64,000 nt of DNA from Cylindrotheca closterium (GCA_933822405.4 CAKOGP040000001.1:9083-73082); one strand, 5' to 3'. Positions 17,767 through 29,889 are shown, counted from the first letter of the stretch. The notes: generated by a model not told the origin, from the letters alone. Numbers and translations are program-made.

Positions 17767-20700
17767 ATGGTTACTTTAAGCTGGGCAGAAAATTTAGTTG
17801 GACGAGATTGGGAAATCTGGTGGTCTGACAATGAAGAAGGCACTTCAGGGGACAATAATGATGATGGGAATCAAGACCAACCATCTGGAATGGATGTCGA
17901 CAACAATGATTCGGTATTGGATGACACGATGACAGGTCGGGATCTAGTGTCATCTACAGTCATGGCTTCGCTTGATAATACCACAGATGATCCTGTTGAT
18001 CGAAACGAAAATAATGACGAATCGGAAAGTGAAGGGGAAGGCAGTGTCATCGACGATTGGTATGCCGGCCGCATCTTGTCCTTCGAGCAATCTGGGCAAT
18101 CTTTCATCTTCAAGGTTATTTTCGTTGGCGACGAGGAGGAATATGAAATGGCCCTTGACTCAACAAAAGTTCGTCCGAGTGCGATTGCTTGGATTGTAAG
18201 TGTCATGTTCATGAGCATTGTCTATTTCTTGTTCTGTCAGATCTCATTCCCTCCTAGAAACGGACAAAGGCAATTCTTTGCTCGTCTGAATTCCCATCTG
18301 ACTCGGAGCTTCCGCCTGACACAAATACCGATCTAGATTCCACGGCACTGAGTGAAATTGAAATGGAAAACGAACAGTATCACCCCACTTTGTCCATTCC
18401 ACAAAAAGGGAGAAAAAAAGCTGAGACAATAGGAAACGAAGATTTGCGCAGAGTTCTTCGCATGAAATGCTTACTTCGAAGGCAAATTTATCTTCGAACT
18501 AAACTGGCAAAGATAGAGAATCATGCAGGTAGTGAAAAATACGTGGATGGGGAACCAAATCCCACCGAAACTTACGTCAATCATCTTGTGCTATGTTGCA
18601 ACGATCAAATAGAGTTTTGTGACTGGTTTTGTCGCTGCTGGAACTTCCTTTGTACAATCTTCTGTGAAAAGTCAAGCGAATCGCAATCAGATCAACCAAG
18701 ACCTACGATTGACCAAGTTGTGGCAACTTATTTCGAAACGGGGAAGAACGTAATTATGAACTTTCTGTCGATCGATGTAGAATCGAAAGTCTCGAAGAGG
18801 CGACAACCTGTGACATATACCACACAAAGCGCCCGCCAGTCAAAGCGAAGAAGGAAAATGAAGGGCGGAAGTGACTCCTATGATGGTGGCCCAACAAACT
18901 CAATTGCAGATCCATTACTCCAAACGATAACGAATCACTCTGAGGCTTTCTTGATGAGCATTGCCGAGGAAATGATGAAGACGATATGTAGCTTCGTTAT
19001 TGATAAAGCATTGACATGGAAGCATGATGCGGAAGTGTTGTTGAGGCTAGCTGAAGCCGACAAAGCGCAAGTGCTGAAATCCAATGAGGGCGATGAGTCT
19101 GGATCAGCAGATTCCAAAGATGATGTAACCAAGTATGTTACTCTGGAGCAAATCAAACCCGTCATAGATTCGGCTATAGAAGATGATGTCATGGCGCAGC
19201 TTGACACCAATCCCATGAAGGATTCATTGCAAAAGAAGATGGACAAAGTCCTTGAAACAGAAGTCATTGCCCGAAGTTTACTCTCCCAAATTGGAAATGA
19301 AGACGGCGACTCAACCGATAACAGCGATAAAATCCTTTCCAGCCTACAGAAGATCAGTGAGGAACTTGAAAATAGCGAGAGTCCATTGCGCAACGTCGAC
19401 CCCATTGGAAATTCCGAGCATCCGATTTCACGTGATGCAATTCGTGAAGCGATACAACTGAGATCTTGGCTAATAAAAGTGTGGCATGCAGGCAAAGTGA
19501 GAGAACGATACGCCTTCATCGAAGACTTGAGCGATCATATTGCGGAGCCACCAGGTGTTTCGTATCTTTCTGAAGTGACGGAAAGTGCGCATCTAGCGTC
19601 TCAAGTTGCCGATGCACAAAAGCAGGCTGAAGCTTTGGTTGACCAAGCCAAGCTTGCAGCTTCCAAGGAGTTGGCCTTAGAGGACCTCTGGGATTCTTCG
19701 ACCGTTAATCTCCAGTCGATAGCAGGAGTCGAAGATGTAGCAGCTTCGCTATCTTCGAATTCGTGCATTTTAATGAACGAAGAAAAACTAGCTCTTCGAA
19801 AGGATGTTCTTTCGTGGGTTGAAACGGCAAGGGAAATCATGTCCAAAGCTGGCGAGAAAGGTCATGACTTCAGTCAACTTGAGATTCTAAACCAGGATTG
19901 CCAAGAAATTTTGAAAGGCCGCTCAAAGGGACTCATGAGATTGCTGGAAGGTGTCCACCCTAACACCAAAGTAGAAAAGGAATTGGAACGCTTTGGTTCT
20001 AGTGATATCTCTTCAATCGGTGGACCATTGCTTAACGAGGTATCACAGTTCTATTTGACAGCTTTGCAGTGGAAGCAAAGAAGCCAATCCATAATATCTA
20101 CACTACGACTCCATGGTAACACTTTTGCCGGGGAACCGATGTCGGCACAAAAGACTCCACCCATGGTCGATATCAAGAGAATCAAAGACTTGCTGGCAGA
20201 GTACAAATCTCTAGGGGTGCAGTTACATAACGAATTCCAGGTGCTCGAAGCCGTCGACAAAGAAGCCACAGAGTGGAGCGTCCGACTATACCAAAAGCTT
20301 AATCAAGATTCTATCTCACCAGCAGAGTGCCTTTCCGTTCTGTTGGAACAGCGAGATTTACGCCCATCAGGAATGATCGTTGACCCTGTTCGGCATCTGT
20401 TTGATTTGATGGTTGATACTCTGACATGGTATCAGCGGATACAGGAGTCCGTTAAGTTTGCTGAAACCGAAGTGCTTGGTCTGACCAAGAATAATCGTCC
20501 ACAATCTGAGATTGACCAGAAACATTCTTCACTCTGTGTTGATCGCTTTTATCCTTTACTTGTCGATGGCAGCGAGGTCTTGCAGCTCTATGCCAAAACT
20601 ACTGGGCTTGGTGATTTTGCGGCAAACCTTTCGCAACAATGCGAAGAGATCCTTGAGTCGTTTGGTCTCCGAAAAACTTCAAGGGCTATCCAACTCGAGA

Positions 20701-23700
20701 AACTTCAAGTTCATCCACTCGGAGCTGCAATTATATCGAAAATGATTCTACCAACGGATAGAGAGAACACAATTTCTCCACTCTTCGTTTTGCTCTGGTA
20801 TAGCTGGCATTTATTTGTCAGCGATCTAGTGTGGAGGTCTGGAACTGGCACAGCTATTGCGAAAACTAGCCAACAGATGAAGGCACCAACACTGGAAAGC
20901 GCACTACAAGTCTTAGCAAAGGAACCCAAAATACCTTCCAGTCAAGGTCAGAGTTCGGAAGCGCTGCTGATAGCCACTAAGACAGTCGAAATCACGCAGA
21001 TGGACGGACTCATCTCGGATGCTACAGGGATTCAAGAGGGAATTCGAAATCTGTTGTCACAGTCCAAGGAACTGCTCAAGGCGGGGTTTCAAAAAGCTGA
21101 TCTCGTTCAACAGCACCTAGCAAGCCTCAAGGATTATCTTGCGTCATTCAGGACCCAATCAAAATCCAGTGCTGGCTTCGCATTGGATCCATCCCTTGAT
21201 CAACCCCTGGATGAGGATATTAAAACCTTTTCTTGGTTTGTGAGTAATGGTTCTTTCTTCGGATAAATCTCTTGATGCAACGACTAACGACTTTGCTTTG
21301 ACTTCTCCAGGTTCGGACGTTTTCTTATCCCTTCCTTTTCTTGGATGAAGCTTCGTTCAATAGACCAATCGATAGTCGAATTCCATGGAATGTACTTGTG
21401 AGTCTTTATGAACGGCATCCCAATGACCCTGGTGTTCAAGTTGGTTCCTTTGCTCTGGTGTCACTTCGGGTAAAAGAGTTGTATGAGGCTGGAACACAAT
21501 GGCAAGAAGAAATCACAAAATTCACAGCCTTGACTAATCGAGGTGGAAGGCGACGAGTTCCAGGCGCTAGCCCCGCAAAGCCAGAACAAGATTCTGACGC
21601 TTCCTCAATCCTTCAAATGGAACAAATGGGGCGACTTGCTAAGCACCCTATCTTGGCCAAGATCGCCATGCCAAGAGAGACTGCCGTCAAAAGTATTCTG
21701 GAAAGCTCGAAGGAATTTGAGACCCAGCTTCACGATTTCCTGGGTTTGGACTACGAAGGAGCCAGTCCTGATCGGGCATCATTCCCATCTTCTGATTCTT
21801 TGGTTGGAAAAGGAGGGGAATTCATCTTGTATCGATTGACCGGAAGTCCACTCTTTGAAGAAGTTCAGACGCGACAGCAAAGTTTGAGCGCTGTAGCTGA
21901 GCATGTCTTGGCGGACACTCGTGGAAAGGCAACCTTTGAATGGATTTCGAATGCAGTATCTTGGATTCAATCTTTGGTGGATGGGGTGATTGACAAGTCT
22001 CCTTTCTCGGATACTGATCGGCGCATGTCCATTCCATCCGCCGAAGCGAAGATGATCTTGCAGCAAGGAGAAGAGATATTTCTGGAGCTTCCGGACGATC
22101 TGAAGAGAACCTTATCGCAGCATGGAATTATGGTGACGACCAACAAACAAGACCAAACGATCAAGGTGATTGTGAAGAAGAACGGTGCTCATCACAGCTG
22201 CGGGGGTACTGTCATTCGATGGTGCCCGATTCTCTTTCAGGCATTGAGGGCAGACATCAAGCGCTTGGCGAGATGGGAAAGCAGCATGACCAGAACATTG
22301 GGCGAGTTTAACGTCTTTTTCAAGGAGAGCCGAAATGTTGAGAAGGACGATGAAACGCTCTACAAGTGGTTTTCCTTCCAAGAACGTGTTGCCGACCTTT
22401 TGGAAAGTGGCCACGATGAATTGGTCGTGACCCCACAAAAGAATTTTGTCTCCTCCTTTCAAAACCTCCTAATCTCCTTCCAGAAGTATTTGGCTGAACA
22501 TTCCAACCAGACCAAGAACCTAAAGTTTGCCATGAGATGGATATCCGAGAGTAACTCTATCATAGACGACCGCTTCCTATTGCTGGATTCCCTGCTGTAT
22601 CGAAGTTCTCTAGTGGAGAATGATGATTCAGCCGATGATGCATCGCATGCGGGCGACAATTCCACCTTTCCTGGGGATTCCAACCACCGAACCTTTCGGG
22701 ATTCCTGTCGTTCCTACATTGAAAAGGCTCTAAGCAAGGCACTCAAGATTACTGGAATGTCCTCCTTACCCGACCTCGCCGATATGGATTCCTTTTGCGC
22801 CATTAAAGCTTGGGAAATCGAAGGGGCAATGTTCGAACGTTATCAAGGAGATTTCGGAATCTCCAAGATATCGGAAGAATACCGGGACAAGGCAAGAAGT
22901 TTCCGATGGAGTTTGGAAGCCAAGAACAACGCATCCTTGTGTTTGCGCATCCTAATGGGAGAATTGAAAATTGAAACTCTATTGGACATGTCTTCTGAAG
23001 ACCTCTCGAGTCAAAAGTTAAAACTAAAGCGAGCCAAAGCCGAGCAAGCTGCCAAATCGTCGACCATGTTGACCAAACCAAAGAGCCCAAGTACAGCAAG
23101 TGATGGCGGGGTCAAAGCCGAAGAAACCCAATTGGTAGGAAGTATAGCAGCAGTCAAAGATGAAGTGGACGTGGATACCAAAGCCAAAGACGATGGTGAG
23201 AAGGCTTCAGCAGACGACTCGAAGGAATCTCCTTCTGCCGAGTACAAGGCGGAGGCCTCAGAAACCAGTTCACCTGTTGCTGCTGCAGCTGCTCCAATCA
23301 GCGAAGCTTCTCTGAAGGCAGTCACCCAAGCCTTTAAGTCTTACAAGCCTCCGCCTCCTCCCCCATCTCTGGTCCAATCGTCCTTTCAATCCACATTGGA
23401 TGACGACGATGCCGGCCATTATCAACCTGATCCAGACGTTCGCATTATGAATTCAAATGGTGGTGACCGCTTTCATATTGAAATTGTCAATTTGCGCCAA
23501 TCCTTTTGGGCCGCCTTGTATCTGGAGGATGAGAATTCCAACTTTGGGAGCAACCAATTGATCCCCTCCAATTTGATGGAAAAGGGCCGCCTCAAGATTG
23601 AGGAATTTCAACGATTCTTGCACGACAAATTGGCCGGACGTCGATGGGCCGCTTTTGCGTTGAGGTTGGACATTTTGTCGGATCAACGGGCCTACAAGAA

Positions 23701-23881
23701 ATTTTACAAGGAATACGAAACGAAGAAGCGAATTGCCATGTTTACCGTAAGCCAAAACACCAAGGTCTTTTTAGTGACCCCTAAGTTCCATCGATCGGTC
23801 CAATCCGAAGGATTGACTCTTTTGAATAAGACAAGCAGTTATGCGATTGTACTGACAAAAGAAACCGTGTTTCTAGATTAA
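17767..23881 (+). CDS. Tudor-like / TFIIS-middle / SPOC domain protein (PHF3/DIDO/Bye1-like)
   Basis: Three exons: 17767-18195, 18258-21239, 21311-23881; introns of 62 and 71 nt (GTAAGT...CTAG, GTGAGT...CCAG) keep phase 0; 1,993 aa. Domains: a Tudor/PWWP-like barrel at about 96-147 (WYAGRI...F.V.F.GDEEEY..AL...VRPS), a ~1,400-residue helical middle, a TFIIS central (TLD) domain at about 1602-1710 (IEGAMFERY, YRDKARSFRWSLEAKNN, LRILMGELKIETLLDMSSEDL), an acidic/Pro linker, and a C-terminal SPOC domain at about 1857-1990 (GRLKIEEFQRFLHDKLAG, FYKEYETKKRIAMFTV). TLD plus SPOC is the core of PHF3, DIDO1 and yeast Bye1, which bind RNA polymerase II and its CTD. No PHD finger is visible; the Tudor-like domain may take the chromatin-reading role. 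Confidence 0.82.
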
Positions 23882-23933
23882 TGAATAATAGAAGATATAG
23901 TAAGGATTTTTAAAATACTACGCTCTTGAATAG

Positions 23934-24272
23934 CTACTTCCATCGTATCCTTTCCATCATAGCGCACATCTGTCCATTAGTTACTCCTTCAAACCTTTGA
24001 CTCCTTCGAGCACGACGAACGGTCATCAACTTGAGTCCCACCAATCCGCCAAAGATCGTGGTACTTTCTACGTACGAGATCGACGAACGTTCCGAATAAG
24101 ATGGAACAGAACGAACGCGATTTCCAAGAATCAAGAAACCGTCGATTGATAATATACAGTCGTTTGACAGTTGAGAACAACAAACTATTATCCACAGTAC
24201 TGATTGTAAGCCTCCAACGAGTATTCTCTTGATTAACTGCTGCTGCGTTGGAATTTGCAGCTTTGCGTCCAT
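23934..24272 (-). CDS. Small putative membrane protein, unknown
   Basis: 112 aa with an ATG at 24270-24272 and a hydrophobic segment near residues 16-33 (ILVGGLQSVLWIIVCCSQ). No family recognised. It sits tail-to-tail with the SPOC gene (52 bp between stops) and head-to-head with the sorting nexin (107 bp between ATGs). Support is only the intact frame and tidy spacing, so it may be spurious or a fragment of a spliced gene. Confidence 0.35.
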   Translation of the reverse strand: MDAKLQIPTQQQLIKRILVGGLQSVLWIIVCCSQLSNDCILSIDGFLILGNRVRSVPSYSERSSISYVESTTIFGGLVGLKLMTVRRARRSQRFEGVTNGQMCAMMERIRWK

Positions 24273-24379
24273 TTCAGCTTCTCCTTCCCATCAAGATTCA
24301 TTCATTCATTGATTCAATATAATTCATTGATTCCAAAGCATTCTTGACACTTCAAGTCTTACCAAAACACACAGTGAGC

Positions 24380-25994
24380 ATGATTGGAGCCCCCGTCCCA
24401 CCTCCGTCCAAGCCGCCACCACCAGCCCCACAGAATGTGCAACAACAACGAGTCAAGCCTGAAGATGCCGCCACTCACATATCGGTAAGAATCAATCCTC
24501 TGCAACGACATTATTGTTGTGGTTCCCAAAAAATCTCGTCGACTGATTCCACTTTTCTTTTTTTCTTCTCCCTTTATGCTTGATTCATTTTAGGTCTCGG
24601 ATCCCGTTCAACACTCCGAAGGCGTAAACAAATACACTTCTTATCGAGTCGATGTCCGTCCGCAAGGCCCTGATTTGGGCCAAACCCAAGGCTTTAGTGC
24701 TGTTTTGAGACGATACAGTGATTTCTTGTGGCTTTATGAAAAATTGCAAGACGAACGCGCCGGTGCCATTGTTCCTCCCCTTCCAGAAAAGAAACCTACG
24801 GGACGGTTCAATCCACAATTTATTGAAGACCGTCGACGGTCTCTAGAACGTTTTCTGAGACGAGTTGCCGTTCATCCAGAATTGCAAGGCTGTAACTGTG
24901 TGGATACCTTTTTGAGAGCTGACGATGTCTCCTTTCATGCTGCCAAGCACTCCAAGAACAATGTAGTCCTGCAACAGTCTACCATGATGGGATCCATGGT
25001 TCCCGGAGCACCCCCACAACTAATGCCCAAACCCAAAAAGGAAGGATTCAAGCGTTGGTTTGCCGAAACCAAGACTTCTATTTCCGGTGATCTAGTCCGA
25101 TCACCGGACGACGAATTGTTTGAAGAAATTCAGCGCTATGTGCATGGTTTGGATTCTCAAATGAAAAATGTGCAAACTCAAGCCTCTGGGCTGGTCGGAA
25201 AAGGCAAGGAAATTGCCAATGGGTTGTTTGAATTTGGATTGGCCTTTAATTTGTTAGGACAATCCGAAGCGGATGCCTTGGGTGACGCGTTGGGAAAGGT
25301 GGGCGAGACGGCCGATCGACTTTCCGTGCTGAGTGCCGAACATGCCGACAAGGAGGCTGCTGAATTTGAAGATCCTCTAGTGGATATTATCAAGACGATT
25401 CATTCCGTCAAGATGGCGCTCCAAAAGCGTCACGAAAAGCGACTGACCTACAGTACCTGCCTTCAATCAGTCGAATCCAAGCAACACTCCCTCGCCAAGC
25501 TAAGAGCCCAAATTGGTATGGAAGCCAAGGCATATGGGACGGAAATGTCCCTCCGAAGAGCCCAAGACAATGCTGAATTGGCCCGAGAGGATTTTGCCGC
25601 TACCAGTCAGCGTGTCTTGCGAGAGGTCGATCGCTTCAAGCGTGAAACGGCTGAAGACATGCGCCGTACTGTTTTGGAATATATCCAAATGCAAGTGGAA
25701 TACAATAAACGAATGGAAGAGATTTGGGCTGCCTTGATTCCGCAGCTGGAACGCGTCCAGCTGGATGGAGATGCCAATGTGGTGGGAGACAATCATCATG
25801 TAGCTCCATCGCCCAGCAATGCTAGCATGATGCAATCGTCACAACCAGCGATTCATTCACAACCCATGGTACCCAATCCTCAACAAGCCATGCCTCCGCA
25901 AATGGGAAGTCAGTTTTACAGCAATACTACAGCACCACCACCACCAGTACCACACGATCCGGACAATCCCTTTATTACGCAATATCGAAATTAA
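24380..25994 (+). CDS. PX-BAR sorting nexin (Vps5/SNX1-like)
   Basis: Two exons: 24380-24484 and 24594-25994 (109-nt intron, GTAAGA...TTTTAG, phase 0); 501 aa. A Pro-rich leader precedes a PX domain (about 36-145) with RRYSDFLWL (the PI3P-binding Arg-Tyr core), PPLPEK and RRRSLERFLRR. A linker leads to a Vps5-type BAR domain (about 190-420; FKRWF..., long Lys/Glu-rich helices). The C-terminus is Pro/Gln-rich and disordered. By family it belongs to the membrane-bending half of retromer/ESCPE, recycling cargo from endosomes. Beginning at the non-ATG codon near 24675 would lose the front of the PX domain. Confidence 0.92.
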
Positions 25995-26884
25995 AAATAT
26001 GAAGGAATGAATCAATCAATCCAAGCATATGAAACCTACTATATGCACTCTAGAATTTTCAATTACAAATCATTGACACAATATACATTACTCTGTTGTT
26101 GTTTTTCATATTTTATAGAAGAAACTATTCAAGCCGTTTCGCACTTTTTCGGAAAGACAAGCAGGATGCAAAATGTATGGCATGACATCAATAATATATA
26201 TAAAAGGTGTGGTAACTCTATCTTTCTGTCAGTATACTTGCACACAAGTTCGATATGTGTAGATCGGACTTAGGTTCCTGGTGCAATACTGAGATGACGG
26301 TCGCCCTACCGTCGTTCATGGAGTCACTATTGAGTCCATTGGTTCGACCGCTTTCTTCCGTCTACGTTAGAAGAGCATGTACACATCCATACTTTTATCA
26401 TTGAAGAAAACAAGTACCTACAAAGACCACGAGTTTTAACGGGGCATGGAATACTGATTGATCGATTTTCAAGACAGAAGTTCATGATGATTTGTTCCCC
26501 ACCATACTGTACAAGCGAAGTCCGAACCGATCCTCGTTTACAAAACATTGCGTCTCTTGACAATCCAGAAACAAACGGAGAAGTAGGATACTCAAGAAAC
26601 ATACAAGGAAAAAGTATACAATCCAGCAAATAAAACCTATCACCTTTTTGGGTTGTGCATGTGCAAAACGCACAGTTAGTCGCTACAGTACTACCTTCTG
26701 GAAGGATTGATTCATTCATTCGATCAGTGTGTACTAAACGGAATGCAGGGAGTATCCATTCGAAATATTGGAATGTATCGACAAATGGAGCAGTAATGCC
26801 CCTGCATGTAGTTTCACTGATCCGTGATGGCCCATGTATGAGTTGCTTCCCTCGTGGATCGAAAAAATTTATTTCTTCAAATGA
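25995..26884. other. Intergenic, no supported gene
   Basis: AT-rich after the sorting nexin. A minus-strand frame at 26327-26971 begins with no recognisable domain and ends in the minisatellite, so it is not called. A near-palindrome GACGGTCGCCCTACCGTC is present at 26296-26313. Confidence 0.45.
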
Positions 26885-27480
26885 TTGATTGTCCCGTCGT
26901 CTTGGGGAGAGATAGGACCGTCGTCCTAATCTCATCGGTTGTGCCGGCACAATATCTTGGAGGTCATACAATAGAAAGACGGACTTGTCTTATCCCTTAT
27001 GTGCAGATAGGCTGGATCGTCATCAACAGCCATCTGACATAGCTAGAAAATACACCATCAGACAGAGACCATTGATTATTACAATGGTCTCCTCAGCGAG
27101 ACAGTTCGTCAACCAGTCTCATATTTAAAGCGGTCCAAAGAGAGAGACATCCCGTCTCATCGCTCATGAAAGAGGGTCTGGATCGTCATCGCAGTCCCCT
27201 CAATCACCAAAATCTTGGAGATCAGAAAGACCAATTGCCCGTGCGTTTTATTGAAAACACACAAAAACAACCAATCTCATCCCTTATGACAATATATGCA
27301 TGTTCATACATATTCCCCTTGTCATAGCTAGAAAGCAACGCCAACATCTTGAAGGTCCAAGAGGGACTTGCAGCGCAAGCCCCATCCCTTATGACAACGA
27401 CAGGAAGTCCTCTACAGCCTCAACTGTCGATTGACATAGCTAGAAAATCACCCGCAGCTTGAGAGACCCATTATGATCGT
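26885..27480. repeat. Degenerate minisatellite, units of roughly 110-135 bp
   Basis: Diverged units share ordered sub-motifs: ATCTTGGAGGTC-like (near 26955, 27210, 27345, 27456), TCATCCCTTATGACAA-like (26990, 27278, 27384), and GACATAGCTAGAAAA (27036-27050, 27321-27335, 27433-27447). GGATCGTCATC occurs twice (about 27014, 27180). Unit spacing varies from about 111 to 285 bp, implying internal deletions or insertions. No coding potential is conserved between units. Confidence 0.65.
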
Positions 27481-27696
27481 GGCAATCAAAAAGGTCTCGT
27501 AAGTCTTGAAGAGCAATACCACCCCTCTCTTTTTGCAAGCTCTCTTTTTGCAAGAGATGCAAAACAGAGAGAAACGGGCAGCATGAAGCAGAAATGCCAA
27601 AAGTTGGCACATTCCGATTCCATTCCAACAAAAAAAGTGTCACAAGCCAATAACGGGCAAATGTCACGATTCTTCTTGCGCTCTCCACAGCACTAG

Positions 27697-27743
27697 AGTG
27701 TGTGTGTGTGTAACTCTCTCTCTCTCTCTCTCTCTTGTGTGTG
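27697..27743. repeat. (GT)n-(CT)n-(GT)n microsatellite
   Basis: GT run 27697-27711, CT run 27713-27735, then a second short GT run. A compound simple repeat. Confidence 0.9.
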
Positions 27744-27978
27744 GGGGTCAACATGGATGGTTGTGGACCGGACAATCGTTACTTGATATGGATATCAAGT
27801 GGAACCACCATGGGACACCACCCCAAGAGTAAAAAAGAGAGGAAAAGTAAAAATTGTGTGCCGCACAAAGGGAAAAAAAACTGATTTTGTGATGCCTGCT
27901 GCGTGCTGGCTGGCAGTCCGATGGTCATTGGGGATGCTGACAGGCAGGCGAAGGAAGTCTCGAAGAAATCGAAGACCT

Positions 27979-28083
27979 CCGAATTTCGAACACCAGAACG
28001 AATGGTGGGATGGGAATCAAAGGAGTCGAACTGCAGAAGTGACGTAAGAACATCATCATTTGATGTCAAAGTTCGAAATTCGG
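27979..28083. repeat. 13-bp perfect inverted repeat
   Basis: CCGAATTTCGAAC (27979-27991) and its exact reverse complement GTTCGAAATTCGG (28071-28083), 79 bp apart and about 340 bp before the sirtuin ATG. Each arm contains the palindrome TTCGAA. It could be a pair of factor-binding sites or a chance match. Confidence 0.6.
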
Positions 28084-28420
28084 CACGAGTGACGCTTTCA
28101 CAGAAAGGTGTCAAAATTGAATGAATCCTGATGATGGCATGCGGTACTAACTGTATTGCAATCGAAGGGTTTGGCTATCATCAGTCATCAGTCATCATAC
28201 GACTGGGTACGGATTAGCGATAGAGAACCAAAAAATTCAAAACAACCAAGTCTGAAAAAACAACCAAGTCTGGAAATAGATACTGTACGTACCGTACCTA
28301 TAGTAGTATCATGACAAAATGCTTGGTGGTGGGTCTGAAGAATGTTTTAAAAATAATTCAGGTTACCGTCTCTGCATTATTCCATTTCACAAAAAAAGAG
28401 AAGCTTGAAATTGACACACA

Positions 28421-29761
28421 ATGAGGACCAAGGTGGACGACGGCGATGATGCGAGGAGGAGCAAACAAGAGGAACGGGCAGCTCGTGCCTTGAAGGAGGC
28501 AGATGTCCTACTCCTAGTGACTGGAGCTGGCTTTTCGGCTGACAGTGGTCTTGCTGTCTACAATGACATTGGAAAGGTGGAAGCCTATCAATTGCGTAAT
28601 TTGGATTATGCGGATATTTGTCAACCAAGATGGCTAAAGAAAGATCCTGAATTGTTTTATGGATTCTGGGGTCAATGTTTCAATGATTACCGGAATACCA
28701 AGCCACACGATGGATACCAAATTCTACGAAACTGGCGAGATGACAAGAATTTGATGCAACATCAAAATGACCATGGCACAACGACAGTGGCAGATGAAAT
28801 TCGAACTCGGACCCTACACAAGTATCACCTCCGTCGTCCCTTTGATGATGATGCGGCTCGTCTTTTAACTCCCTACAAGGTAGACCATGAGGATATCAAT
28901 CAAATTGCAGGATCCTTCTTTGCCTTTACATCCAATGTCGATGCTCATCACTATGACGTCTTTGAAGCTCATGAAATCCATGATTGTCATGGAAATATTG
29001 AGCTCTGGCAGTGTTCCAACCGAGGTTGTGAAACTGGGATCTGGCGAGCGCCCATAGACCACAAGTTTGTGGTGGACAAGGAATGGATGCTGGCACCCAA
29101 ACACGTCGACGCAAATGCTAATGACGGTGATGATGGTAATGATGGTAATGATGTCGATATTGATTCAAAGGAAGTCAAGGAAGAAAAGGATGGATCCATT
29201 ACGGACAAGGGCGACAGTGACAATGACAATGACGGTCCAGCCAAGGTCGGCCACATCAAGGCAACTGGAGAAAAGAGATCCAACCTTCTGCAGTACATGC
29301 CTCCTGGACTGGATCAAAAGGGATGGAAAGACATGGGTCCACTAGGAAACTGGCCACGATGTGGTCACTGCGAATCACTGGCACGTCCTGCCATTCTCAT
29401 GTTTGGTGATTTTGGGTTCCACTACGACTTGCCACAACACGAACGATGGGATGCATGGAAAGAAGCAGTGATGGATCTGACAAAGTCCAAGAGTGAAAAG
29501 GAAGGAATCCAACTAAAGGTCTGCATTCTGGAGATTGGTTGTGGCATAAATGTTTCAACCTGCCGAGACTTGTCGGAAACCACTGTTCACCATGTTGCGA
29601 GACGTGGTGGCGAACCAACGTTAATTCGTATCAATCCTGACCATCCAGGCGCTCCCAAGGAGTTTGTTGCTGCGGATCACATCATTTCTATTCCATCCCG
29701 AGGCCTCGAAGCTATTCGAAGAATTGATGAAATCTACAAGACGCTGAACCAAGAATCATGA
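28421..29761 (+). CDS. Divergent Sir2-family NAD-dependent deacylase-like protein
   Basis: 446 aa, single exon, ATG at 28421. Rossmann motif GAGFSADSGL (35-44) corresponds to sirtuin GAGxSxxSG; TSNVDAHH (about 170-177) corresponds to TQNxD; the catalytic-type HG lies at about 190 (HDCHGNIELWQC). Two Cys pairs (CSNRGC and CGHC) could bind zinc, separated by an acidic, low-complexity insertion (about 228-285). The usual PDFR after the GAG loop is replaced by AVYND, so deacetylase activity is uncertain; ADP-ribosylation, deacylation or NAD binding alone are alternatives. A Phe/Trp-rich GFWGQCF...DYRNT block marks a bacterial-like sirtuin subgroup. No targeting peptide seen. Confidence 0.8.
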   Translation: MRTKVDDGDDARRSKQEERAARALKEADVLLLVTGAGFSADSGLAVYNDIGKVEAYQLRNLDYADICQPRWLKKDPELFYGFWGQCFNDYRNTKPHDGYQILRNWRDDKNLMQHQNDHGTTTVADEIRTRTLHKYHLRRPFDDDAARLLTPYKVDHEDINQIAGSFFAFTSNVDAHHYDVFEAHEIHDCHGNIELWQCSNRGCETGIWRAPIDHKFVVDKEWMLAPKHVDANANDGDDGNDGNDVDIDSKEVKEEKDGSITDKGDSDNDNDGPAKVGHIKATGEKRSNLLQYMPPGLDQKGWKDMGPLGNWPRCGHCESLARPAILMFGDFGFHYDLPQHERWDAWKEAVMDLTKSKSEKEGIQLKVCILEIGCGINVSTCRDLSETTVHHVARRGGEPTLIRINPDHPGAPKEFVAADHIISIPSRGLEAIRRIDEIYKTLNQES

Positions 29762-29889
29762 CTGTAGAACAAACTCGGATCTGTGCTTTTGGCATTCAAC
29801 ACTGCACAGTTCTAGCGAGATAGCATACATTATCTAGTTTGCAATACTCTATGTCTAAATTACGTAGCCCATTTGAAATACAGTAGCTT

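Larger units (their letters stand above)
27481..28420. other. Intergenic upstream of the sirtuin gene
   Basis: Contains dinucleotide microsatellites and a 13-bp inverted repeat (separate entries). Overlapping open frames on both strands around 27779-28124 are low-complexity and not called. Confidence 0.45.

Noticed and set aside
26327..26971. 214-codon minus-strand frame between sorting nexin and minisatellite
   Set aside because: Composition is unlike the neighbouring genes, there is no domain or signal, and its 5' part lies in the repeat array.
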